From Theileria orientalis strain Shintoku (Eukaryota > Apicomplexa > Aconoidasida > Piroplasmida > Theileriidae): a DNA stretch of 64,000 nucleotides. A program made the translations under genes and the position numbers. The notes beneath the pieces are model-generated. The model was not told the origin of the DNA. It searched no databases and was given only the letters and a program-made list of their open reading frames with translations. Positions within the stretch are counted from its first letter, which is position 1. The number at the start of each line of letters is the position of its first letter. Below are positions 55,351 through 64,000 of this stretch, in pieces. The DNA is taken from NCBI RefSeq assembly GCF_000740895.1, contig NC_025261.1, forward strand, positions 248,001 through 312,000, written 5' to 3'.

Positions 55351-57957
55351 ATGTCAAGGGCTTTCGTAGGGGCGTTGTCTTTACTCAGGGGACGGTTTTC
55401 TTCACACATTTCAAGCCGCGGCCACAATTTGTGTAAAAATAGACACTTTATAAAATTTCCAAGGATATTCAAGAGGAGAAATCCCGAGTTAATCTCTACA
55501 GCAAAAATTAACCTACACGATCACAGCACTGGATTTATAAATTTCATAAACACTTTGGATTCCTTGATTTCAAGCAACAACGTAAACGTGGAATCCTTCA
55601 TTGAGTTGTTTGAAAAGTTTGAATCTTCTCTGTCTGATGACAATGAACACATGGTCAAAACACTTAGTTCCTATGACACAGTAAGCCTCTTATTCATGTT
55701 GGATTCCTTGACAATATATACACAGAATAAGACCAGTAAAAATATAATTAATTTGATGAATAATTTGTGCAGTGTGTTATCGCATAGAGACTTGATGAAA
55801 ACTGAAAATGATGAATTTGACATAAGTTATAACATGGCCCTGATGGACATATTAAATCGCATAAACAGTGACTCTAAAGAAGTTAAACTTCTTATGGCTT
55901 CAGTAAATAAGCAGTCGAGGACGCACGTTGATTTTCTGATAGAAAAGGGGAAGTTTACACATTTCATGAATCTGTTCTCGTACACACTTGACCCAAACTC
56001 CGTATACGCTATTGTTTACTGCTGTTTGTTTAAACTGGACAAATTTAAATGTGACGATTTTGCCAATATCCCCGGATTCTTGTTTAAATTTAAGATTTTT
56101 GACGATAACATCCTATCTAATGTAGTTTCACTAGCTTCTTCATCACCTTACGCAACTTTTGAATCAGATTTTAAGTCGTTCAATAAGTTTGTGAAGGATT
56201 TGCTTTTGTTTGAAATGCCATTTAACATGAACTTTATTTCCTTTTCACCTGCTGTTGTATATCTTGATAAGTTAAAAGCAAACATAGTAAATTACAATGA
56301 CGATGAGCTATTATTCTTATTGTCAGGTTTCCCGTCGAAGAAGCACTTCATTGTAGCACCCAGAATCAATATAGGAGAGTTGACGTATAGTATTTTAGTT
56401 AGGCTGGGAATTTTATCTGAGTCCCTTGAATTTAAGGGAATAGCACATTTGAGTAACTGGCAACTTATGAATTTGGTAAAATACGTTAACAAATATGAGT
56501 TAAAACCCAGTAAATCGGGATGGAAACGTGTTAGATCCATCTTATTAAAACAGGAAGTGAAGAGCCCAGAACCAGATGTACCAGATAAATTAGAAGGGAG
56601 CTCACTTATGAATGACCTCGCAAGAGATTTCTCAAGCAGATTCCTAAAGGAAGTGCCACAAGGGTGTAAATTGATTGACGTGGATGACGTGTTTAAGAAC
56701 ACTGGAGTATTGAGTGATTTAATGTCCCTGCTAAATCAGTTTTATGTGCACAATGTGGACGAAATCTATGTAAACAGCTTTAGTTTATCCCTAAGTAGGC
56801 TACTGGCACTTATGGAAGACAATGATTTTCAAGATAGTGAGCTTCTGAAGTTCATGAATGACGTATCGAGTCTTAACGTGAAGACTTTAACCGAGTTCTC
56901 ATCGCAATTATACAAGCTGGCAAATCGCAACGACTTAGAGCTGAAGGGAAAGGCTCTGAGATTTAGACTTCTCGATCTAAAGAAAAGCAACACCTTGTCT
57001 GAGACTCCAGAGATGATTCAACACTTTGACTCCTTTGAATCATTGAAAGATAAGGCTGATTCTAAAAGTGTGTTAACTCTACTAAACCTACTAGATATAG
57101 TCAATAAAACAAAACAATTATCAGATGAAGCACACAAAGAGGCATTCGACGGTGTTTTTGAAAAAATGAGTGGATTGGTGTATGAGTGTGTGAAAAAGGA
57201 GTTTGGGCTGTTTGACTATAAATCAATGACCCTGTTACTTAATTTACCAGCTGACTGTAGTCTATTGAGTCAAATGGATGAGTTGATAGACCTTGAAACG
57301 AAGGTTTATAAAGTACCACAACTGGTAACTATGTTTATTTATAGGTTAAAAAGGACAAATGATGGGAAACAGGGCTTTGAAGGAGTCAAGAAGGTATACG
57401 ATGTGTTGATGAGTAGGCTCGAGGAACTGGTTAACGTTCTGGAATCGCACTTCAGCCACAGAGTTTGGCTTAAAGAACCCACAAGCAGCAATAACATAAG
57501 GAAAATAAACCCATGGCTCAACGAGCACGGGATAAGAGTGCTGTTTAAGGCGCCAACGGAGCACCTTGACATGTTCCTGTACGAAAAGTGCCCCAAGATC
57601 GACGAATACTTCGATTTGAGCAGATACACATACGCCGAACAGGAGAGTTGGGGAGACAAGAGGCTCTTAAACTCGCTCCATGAGCTTAAGATGGAGCTGA
57701 TTGAACTAAGTAGGAAAGTTGGAGTCGAGGAGCTGAAATTAAGTGCAAAAGTGGTTGAAAATAGGGAAAACAACATAAAAAATCTGGTAATTAAACTGGG
57801 GGCGGAGCTGAGGAGAGCAACGCTGGCGGTTGAAATGTGTAGGCCAATTTCAAGGGACCGCTATTTGCCCAAAAAACACGCAGATCAACTGGTAAAACTA
57901 ACTTTGAAACAAATCTCAAATGTTAAAGGAGGAGAAAACCAGCCTGTTTGGACGTAG
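55351..57957 (+). CDS. hypothetical helical-repeat protein, probably mitochondrial
   Basis: Single exon. The first ATG of the frame is at 55351 (MSRAFVGALSLLRGRFSSH), giving about 868 residues; a longer frame would need a TTG start. The N-terminus is basic, Ser/Arg-rich and free of acids for about 30 residues, a good mitochondrial presequence. The rest is almost all helical, Leu/Lys/Asp-rich, with repeats such as YDTVSLLFMLDSLTIY and ANIVNYNDDELLFLLSGFPS, as in apicomplexan RAP or HPR-type organelle RNA-binding proteins. I do not see a clear RAP domain at the C-terminus (ISNVKGGENQPVWT). Function unknown. Confidence 0.8.
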   Translation: MSRAFVGALSLLRGRFSSHISSRGHNLCKNRHFIKFPRIFKRRNPELISTAKINLHDHSTGFINFINTLDSLISSNNVNVESFIELFEKFESSLSDDNEHMVKTLSSYDTVSLLFMLDSLTIYTQNKTSKNIINLMNNLCSVLSHRDLMKTENDEFDISYNMALMDILNRINSDSKEVKLLMASVNKQSRTHVDFLIEKGKFTHFMNLFSYTLDPNSVYAIVYCCLFKLDKFKCDDFANIPGFLFKFKIFDDNILSNVVSLASSSPYATFESDFKSFNKFVKDLLLFEMPFNMNFISFSPAVVYLDKLKANIVNYNDDELLFLLSGFPSKKHFIVAPRINIGELTYSILVRLGILSESLEFKGIAHLSNWQLMNLVKYVNKYELKPSKSGWKRVRSILLKQEVKSPEPDVPDKLEGSSLMNDLARDFSSRFLKEVPQGCKLIDVDDVFKNTGVLSDLMSLLNQFYVHNVDEIYVNSFSLSLSRLLALMEDNDFQDSELLKFMNDVSSLNVKTLTEFSSQLYKLANRNDLELKGKALRFRLLDLKKSNTLSETPEMIQHFDSFESLKDKADSKSVLTLLNLLDIVNKTKQLSDEAHKEAFDGVFEKMSGLVYECVKKEFGLFDYKSMTLLLNLPADCSLLSQMDELIDLETKVYKVPQLVTMFIYRLKRTNDGKQGFEGVKKVYDVLMSRLEELVNVLESHFSHRVWLKEPTSSNNIRKINPWLNEHGIRVLFKAPTEHLDMFLYEKCPKIDEYFDLSRYTYAEQESWGDKRLLNSLHELKMELIELSRKVGVEELKLSAKVVENRENNIKNLVIKLGAELRRATLAVEMCRPISRDRYLPKKHADQLVKLTLKQISNVKGGENQPVWT

Positions 57958-58204
57958 AAGTGAAATTAATTTACTTTTGATCTAATCTTGAGCACCATTA
58001 ATTTACACTTGGGCTCGTGATGGAATCCACGCGTACAGTTTATATAGTAGTCTATCGGTTTACAAAATTGTAAAATTATTATGTTTAAGCGTAAAATTCT
58101 ACAGTTAGTGTATAAAAACCGTAATATGTATAGTAAACATTGGCCTTACTATTCCTCACACTACTCACCCAAATATTCGTGTTAAATTGAGATAAGATTT
58201 AAAA

Positions 58205-61200
58205 ATGGGAATCCCGTCCTTCTTTAGGTGGCTAGCAGAACGTTATCCTCTGATTTGCGAGTCTCAATACGTTACAACGTCCGACAAGGGCGACGCCTTC
58301 AAGCTGCTAAAGTCGCCCGAGACCTTCAAGGATAGTTTTAACGAACCCCTCTTCACATATAGACCTCCAGATGGTTTTGACAATTTGTATTTGGACGTTA
58401 ACGGGATAGTGCACAACTGCTCTCACAGTATCGCAGACCTCTGCCAAAATATAACCTCTGAGGATGATATATTCGTGTCGATATTCCAATGTATCATAAA
58501 TTTAGTAAACATAGTGCGTCCAAAGAGTCTCTTGTATTTGGCAGTGGACGGTGTGGCCCCCAGAGCGAAAATCATTCAACAGAGAGAACGTCGATTCAGG
58601 TCGGCATCGGAGGCGACGATACAGCAGCTGATTCTCGAATCACTGACAGAACTGGGGGACCAGGACGAGGACACACAAGGGGAGGAAACACAGAAGGAAG
58701 AATTCAAGTTCGACCCGATCCAAATCACGCCCGGAACGGCCTTCATGGAGCGTCTGACCACGAGGCTGCAGTTTTTCGCCCTAAAGATGATCAACGAAAA
58801 CGAGCTGTGGAGGAACCTGAAGATAGTGGTGAGCGGCTCCGAAGTACCCGGAGAGGGAGAACACAAGATTATGGAGTATATCAGGAACGACAAAGCTAGG
58901 CGCCACGCAGAGTTTGAATCGGAAGTACATAGGAGGGAACCCGGGGATACTCCGCACATTTCACACTGCGTATACGGGCTCGACGCGGACCTCATAGTGC
59001 TGTCGCTAGCAACGCACGAACCGTACATCTGCCTGCTGCGCGAGCAGGTGGTGTTCGGGCACATGAAAAACTCATCAAAGCTGAGAATGATGGTTAACAT
59101 GAACAGCTACGTGCTCCTTCACATAGGAATCCTGAGGGAGTACCTGCTGATAGACCTGGTGGAGGACCTGAGGCTGCGAAGCGACCCTAAGATCATGGAC
59201 AGAGTAGTTGACGACTTCGTATTCCTGACGTTCTTCGTCGGAAACGATTTCCTGCCACACCTGCTGCTGGCGAACATACCGGAGGGAGGCCTGAACGAAC
59301 TCCTGCAAATATACAGAGAATATTTGGACGAGTCGTTCAAGTCAGGGCCAAGTAGCACGGCCGTAGGCAATCACCAGAACACATTGCCGCAAAGGAACGC
59401 TCGAGACCCATGGCTGACGTGCAACTGCGGAGAAGTCAACTTTGACAACCTTATGATATTTTTCACGAAGTGGGCAAAATACGAAAATTTCAAAATACAA
59501 AATTATCTGACTAACGAAATAGTGTCGAGGACGAGTAGCAAGAACCAAAACACAAACAACAACAAAGTAGTCAGTTTTAACAGCAACAGAGTAGTGATGA
59601 GTCACTCAGTGGTGGACCACAGCAAACACAGCTCACTGATAACAGTGATCGACGTAAAAAACTGTAAAATAGAGACGGACCTGTCCGACTTTATAAGCAA
59701 GTACCCGAATGAGCCGACGACACTCCTGGATTACAAAAACAGGTACTACTTAGCGAAAATGGGAATTTCGAATCAGCTGATCAAGTGTGACATGAGCTCA
59801 GTCAACTCTGTGGATGACGTGGTGAGAGAGTACCTGGTGGGCATACAGTGGATACTCTACTACTACTACAGAGGAGTGCCCTCGTGGAGCTGGTACCTGC
59901 ACTGCAAGTACCCGCCCTTCATCCACGACATGGTGCTCTTCATGAAAAACGAAAAGAGGAGGTACGTGCTGGAAAACGGAAGGATCGTCGTGCTGACGCC
60001 GCTACTATCGCAGGTGCTGGACATCAAGTTCGACAAGGGGAAGCCGATAACGCCCTATGAGCAGCTGATGCTGGTTCTTCCGCGACAATCAGCACACTTC
60101 CTGCCTAGTGTGTTCAGCGCCCTCATCACGGAGCAGGAGTCACCGCTGCACCAGTACTACCCGATCCACTTCGACGTGGACATGGACAACACGAAAGTGC
60201 CCTGGGGAGGGATCACGCTCCTGCCGTCAGTGCCGTATTCGCTGATGCTGCAGTGCATGAACAGGGCGCTGAGCAAGAACAGAGGGGATTTGCACGACGG
60301 AAAGAACTACACGAACGGAGTGATTAAGGGGAAGCAGGGACACGAAAAGAACACGAAGCTAGTGGAAAGCAAGGAGATGAAGTCCTTAATAGCGCCGATT
60401 CTGAACCACGCGGAAAAGGAGATGAAGTCGCCGAGGACACCCATGATGAGTCACGCTGAAAACGGGGAGATGGAGCTCCTGTACCAGTGCAGCAACATGC
60501 TCACGGAGGAGGAAAAGGACAGAAACAAGTTTGGACTGGCCAGGATATACTCGTACGACCCGAAGGTGAGCAAGCAAGTGCATTCGCCGTTTAAAATCTT
60601 CGATGACATACCGGAGTCAAAGGTGCTTTGTAGCCCCTTCTTCAACCCGTCCCTGAAAAAACTGCACTTCCCAAACACGATGATGCTGCCGAAGACGGGA
60701 AGCCACCTCCGGAAAAACTTCTGGTTCCCAGGACTGGGCTCGCTCCCATACCGAACGATTATCAAGCGAGGAGTGGACGTGTTCAACAGCAAGTCGCGGC
60801 ACCCGAGCGTGTACATCAACATCTTCCAGAGCCTGAACAACACGGCGCTGTCGAACCTGCTGAAGTGCACGAGCACTACGTACCTATCAGTGGGATACCC
60901 GTACAAGCACTTCGGAAAGCTGATGTCGATACACACGCCGTACGTTAAGTTCGAGGACAACAAGCTCACGACGAGTGACCCGACAGCGCTAAAGGACTCG
61001 ATCTCGAAAATAGACGCAGAATTGGACAAGATGGGCCTGATAGTGGGCTACAAGAGCCAAGCGCGCAACTATAACCCGAAGATCCTGGACCAGAACAGCC
61101 ACATCCTGCTCAAGATGTTCCAGAACATGCAAGGAGGGAAGTACAGGCCCTCAATGAAAACATTGAAGGAAGGGAGGATGCTGGGCCTGGACCACCTGTG

Positions 61201-62623
61201 CGAAAACGTGGTCGTCAAGTACGTGGTGCTCGACAAAAACCTGCAGGAGACGAAGATGGTGAAGGAGGTGTTGCTGCCCATGGTTAACTTTGTGGACCAC
61301 CCGGAGAAGATAACCAGTCTGCTGGTGACGCACGAGGACGACCACAAGGAAAAGGTGAGGAAGGAAATGCTCTCACTGCAGCAGGAGCTGAGGATGCACG
61401 AAATGCTCCACGGCAAGTTCGACAAGCCTAAGATAAAGGCGGTGTGCATGATGCATGGCAACCTGTACGGGAAAGTGGGACTGATCGAAAACGTGGGGCA
61501 CACGTTCGACACAGTTACCGCCATATTCAGGCTGCCCAACATAAAGCTGACGATAGGAGAGACGGGGCTTACGGAGTTTAAGAAGTACGTGGAGCTGCAA
61601 AGGAGGCTGGAGGACCACAAGATAAACTGGTACACCTTCGAGAGGATATGCAAAATGGCGAAGCTGTCGCCGCAGGCGGCCGCAGCGCTGTTCCAGAAGG
61701 TGATGATCACAGACCTGAAGGCGGACATCGGGATGAACCTGGTCTACTACGACAAGGACGTGGAGGACCCGCTGTGCCTGCCAGGGTACACACAGCTCGC
61801 GCCCACGTACCTGAGCGAAGTGGACCCGGTGTACATGGTGCGCTACTCAGGCGACTGCGTCGAACTCATCAACAACTACCGCGACAAGTTCCCGGAGCTC
61901 TTCGAGTTCCTGGAGCGGGTCGACGTGAATCACGAGAATAGGCCGCTGGAGATGACCGAGATATACCCGCACCTATCGGAGGAACAGGCGCGATTTAAGC
62001 TGGGGCGCATCAACAAGTTCTGCGACTCGCAGCCCTTCAGGCGTCTGAAGCTGACTCAGGGGAACTACACCTGCATGACCAAGAACCAGATCCAGATCGT
62101 GGTGGACTACCAGAACGAGTGCAGCAGGGTTGCAAAGGAGGCCGGCGCGGAGGGAGAAAAGGACGTGAAGATGGTGAGGGTGAGTCACATGAGGAACCTG
62201 CACATACCGGCCTACAACACCAAGGCAATAAGGTACGACCTGGCGAACGTGTTCCTGGGGCAGGTGGTGGTCTACATAAGTCACAATGAAAAGGTCCCCA
62301 TCGGCTCCAGGGGAGTGGTGGTGGGCATATACCCGAACGACTCGTCCTCCGAGGGGGAGGCAGACCAGCACCAGAGCAACGGCGCCCGGGGGGACCTTAG
62401 GGGCCCCAAGGACAGCTCGAATATGACCCTGGAGGTGGTTTTGGACGAGGACTGCCTCTCAGCCTCGGACCTGTTTGGGCGCTGCAAGAAGATGAGGGGC
62501 ATCTTCGTGGGCCTCACCGACGTGGTCTTCCTCTACCAGCAGGACCTGCTGGACCCGGAAGTCTACACGAGGGTGTACTCGAGACATGACAGAAACAACG
62601 CAGACTTTGTTAGTTACGTCTAA
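58205..62623 (+). CDS. XRN1: 5'-3' exoribonuclease XRN1
   Basis: Single exon of 1472 residues. XRN1 degrades decapped mRNA in the cytoplasm. The start MGIPSFFRWLAERYPLI is diagnostic. The first conserved region carries the acidic metal-binding residues in NLYLDVNGIVHNCSH near residue 60, YLAVDGVAPRAKIIQQR, SGSEVPGEGEHKIMEYIR and YGLDADLIVLSL; the second has VFLTFFVGNDFLPHL. The long C-terminal half, with SH3-like and Tudor-like segments, marks XRN1 rather than the nuclear XRN2/Rat1. A Lys/Glu/Asn-rich insert near residues 690-770 is typical of apicomplexan inserts. A 4.4-kb exon without introns contrasts with RAD50. Confidence 0.96.
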   Translation: MGIPSFFRWLAERYPLICESQYVTTSDKGDAFKLLKSPETFKDSFNEPLFTYRPPDGFDNLYLDVNGIVHNCSHSIADLCQNITSEDDIFVSIFQCIINLVNIVRPKSLLYLAVDGVAPRAKIIQQRERRFRSASEATIQQLILESLTELGDQDEDTQGEETQKEEFKFDPIQITPGTAFMERLTTRLQFFALKMINENELWRNLKIVVSGSEVPGEGEHKIMEYIRNDKARRHAEFESEVHRREPGDTPHISHCVYGLDADLIVLSLATHEPYICLLREQVVFGHMKNSSKLRMMVNMNSYVLLHIGILREYLLIDLVEDLRLRSDPKIMDRVVDDFVFLTFFVGNDFLPHLLLANIPEGGLNELLQIYREYLDESFKSGPSSTAVGNHQNTLPQRNARDPWLTCNCGEVNFDNLMIFFTKWAKYENFKIQNYLTNEIVSRTSSKNQNTNNNKVVSFNSNRVVMSHSVVDHSKHSSLITVIDVKNCKIETDLSDFISKYPNEPTTLLDYKNRYYLAKMGISNQLIKCDMSSVNSVDDVVREYLVGIQWILYYYYRGVPSWSWYLHCKYPPFIHDMVLFMKNEKRRYVLENGRIVVLTPLLSQVLDIKFDKGKPITPYEQLMLVLPRQSAHFLPSVFSALITEQESPLHQYYPIHFDVDMDNTKVPWGGITLLPSVPYSLMLQCMNRALSKNRGDLHDGKNYTNGVIKGKQGHEKNTKLVESKEMKSLIAPILNHAEKEMKSPRTPMMSHAENGEMELLYQCSNMLTEEEKDRNKFGLARIYSYDPKVSKQVHSPFKIFDDIPESKVLCSPFFNPSLKKLHFPNTMMLPKTGSHLRKNFWFPGLGSLPYRTIIKRGVDVFNSKSRHPSVYINIFQSLNNTALSNLLKCTSTTYLSVGYPYKHFGKLMSIHTPYVKFEDNKLTTSDPTALKDSISKIDAELDKMGLIVGYKSQARNYNPKILDQNSHILLKMFQNMQGGKYRPSMKTLKEGRMLGLDHLCENVVVKYVVLDKNLQETKMVKEVLLPMVNFVDHPEKITSLLVTHEDDHKEKVRKEMLSLQQELRMHEMLHGKFDKPKIKAVCMMHGNLYGKVGLIENVGHTFDTVTAIFRLPNIKLTIGETGLTEFKKYVELQRRLEDHKINWYTFERICKMAKLSPQAAAALFQKVMITDLKADIGMNLVYYDKDVEDPLCLPGYTQLAPTYLSEVDPVYMVRYSGDCVELINNYRDKFPELFEFLERVDVNHENRPLEMTEIYPHLSEEQARFKLGRINKFCDSQPFRRLKLTQGNYTCMTKNQIQIVVDYQNECSRVAKEAGAEGEKDVKMVRVSHMRNLHIPAYNTKAIRYDLANVFLGQVVVYISHNEKVPIGSRGVVVGIYPNDSSSEGEADQHQSNGARGDLRGPKDSSNMTLEVVLDEDCLSASDLFGRCKKMRGIFVGLTDVVFLYQQDLLDPEVYTRVYSRHDRNNADFVSYV

Positions 62624-62679
62624 TGTAGTTTACTTAACACGCTTACAAAAAATAAACATTAGTTTTTAAATACGATCAA

Positions 62680-64000
62680 TTATTTGCACACAATGTAGTG
62701 AACTATGCGTTTGCAGCGCTGGTCGGATTTGTGGTTGCAGACGCGCTCTTCCCTTTTACAGGGGTATATACTGGCAAACGATTTTTTATCGGCGTCCTTG
62801 TTCCATTCAATGGTCATACCTGCGAGTATTAAGTTTATTAGATGTGTATTGCTACGATACTTAACGTTATACGTGAACAGGTGTGTACGTGGTAGTAAAT
62901 ATAATAACATAGAGTACTCACCGAATGCAATAGTTTCGCCGGGAGAACAACTTATCGATGATAAATCCGATTTCTTTACGACTTTTGACCTCGTGTTCAG
63001 TTGCTAAAATGAGTATATGTGCATTTACGGCTAACCCAGAATTTCTTCGTGCACACCATCCATGTGTATTCGACCTCGCCGTCAACGTCGCACTTGTTTT
63101 CCCCTGAAATTTCGTAGTTTTTAACAACTAACCCAGTTTGCACGGCTTCATTAGTAGATAGTTAGATTTATTATTAAAAAAGTACGAGCCTAATAGGATG
63201 CTGTAGTCACTATCACAGGCAGGTTCCTAAAAGTTTGGTTATTTGTTGAATTCGCACCTTATCCTTAGTTAGCTTTTGAGTCAAATTTATTAAATTCTCG
63301 CTCCTGCAACCGATCCAGATAGTCGAGTATAAAACTTCATCGTTTTTAGGAGATGAGCATTCAGTCCTAAGTATAAAAATTGTTCAGATTAACATACCTG
63401 TGAGTTGGACACTCTGTTACATTGTGTGTATTATCTTTTAGAGTTGACATCACGAAGCCGAACTGGATCGATTTGCCGTCTTTACATTTGAGACTTGTCA
63501 CGCCTTTGCCGCTTGTGCTCTCGATGTCAATATCCATCATCTGAATATCATTGTTGTTGATAAAAACGTACAAATTGTTCCGGTGTCAGCTGCATTTGAT
63601 TTTGGTAACGCAAATAGTCACTTTCCAAAATCACCTTTCCATAGTACAAGTACGCCTTGTTGTACGCTTCACGTAGGCTCTTATCCATAAAGTGTGAAAT
63701 CGGGGTAAATTCAGCCTTAATTGGCATTGGATGTTGAGAAACAGATTTTGACCATTCGATGAAATCCATGGTTTTACCCTTTCCATATATGTCACCTCCT
63801 AGCACGAATGTTGACTTCTTAGTGTCGAGCAAATTTTCGTTTGAGTTGTTGGATTTTATTACAGACACTTGTACGTTTGAGTCTATGTTGGAGTTCTTTA
63901 TCTCAGCTGACAGAATTGCCTTGACGTCCACTCCCTGGTCACTCAATTTCTTCTCCTGGTTCTTTTTCACTTCCATGGTTGTGAATATTTTGCCTCCTAA
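62680..64000 (-). CDS. MACPF/perforin-like protein, C-terminal part (partial, 5' end outside window)
   Basis: The frame is open to the right edge. The first visible exon (about 63572-64000) reads GGKIFTT, VLGGDIYGKGKTMDFIEWSK and SVSQHPMPIKAEFTPIS, a pattern typical of the end of the MACPF domain in apicomplexan perforin-like proteins. A 31-nt intron at 63541-63571 leads to small exons coding a Cys-containing beta-rich region (SLKCKDGKSIQFGF, ECSSPKNDEVLYSTIWIGC), consistent with the APC-beta membrane-binding domain. The end (PCKREERVCNHKSDQRCKRI) reaches the stop at 62680-62682. In relatives these proteins permeabilise host or vacuole membranes during egress, invasion or traversal. Joins past 63100 are tentative. 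Confidence 0.78.

Overview
This is a gene-dense stretch of a protist nuclear genome, almost certainly an apicomplexan piroplasm. Theileria is the best guess (T. orientalis-like from the GC-rich exons in AT-rich spacers), but the species cannot be fixed by reading. The signs are very small introns (about 25-120 nt, GT...AG), spacers of a few hundred bases rich in TTTACACA/TGTGTAAA words, a two-domain ApiAP2-type protein, an apicomplexan perforin-like protein, a membrane-anchored papain-fold protease of the Theileria type, an Elp3 with a C-terminal membrane anchor, and a secreted second pyruvate kinase. I saw no rRNA, tRNA, CRISPR array or mobile element. Most exon joins below were worked out by hand from splice signals, reading frame and family conservation.

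Layout, 1-17.6 kb: 3' part of an RMC1/Mic1-like gene (+); a helical-repeat protein and a small bL28-like protein (-); pyruvate kinase II (+); another helical protein (-); an RsuA-type pseudouridine synthase relative and a small unknown gene separated by 9 bp (+); a charged protein (-); a NEK kinase (-); a C1A protease with Ser in place of the catalytic Cys (-); an ADP/ATP carrier (-); and a signal-peptide-bearing tandem ubiquitin-like gene (+). 17.8-30.5 kb: dynamin-related GTPase, TFIIH helicase XPB and a mitochondrial-type membrane protein (+), Elp3 (-), a small coiled-coil protein (+) and cytosolic HSP70 (+). 31-46 kb: BRE1-like RING E3 (-), CPSF100/CPSF2 (-), a single-pass membrane protein (-), a small ORF (+), RAD50 (+, more than 20 exons), an RRM/SR protein (-) and a PEX4-like E2 (-). 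46.5-64 kb: alpha-COP (+), a 1.95-kb spacer, the ApiAP2-type gene (+), a mitochondrial-type helical protein (+), XRN1 (+) and the 3' part of a MACPF perforin-like gene (-) running off the right edge.

Most genes are housekeeping, and the set is a mosaic rather than an operon-like system. Genome maintenance and transcription: XPB, RAD50, BRE1, ApiAP2. RNA processing and decay: CPSF2, SR protein, XRN1, Elp3, pseudouridine synthase. Membrane traffic: alpha-COP, dynamin, RMC1-like. Organelles: PK II, ADP/ATP carrier, mitochondrial-type proteins. The most striking items concern ubiquitin: a secreted two-domain ubiquitin-like protein ending in LRLRGG (candidate for the apicoplast SELMA import pathway) and an E2 that reads as PEX4, although piroplasms are thought to lack peroxisomes.
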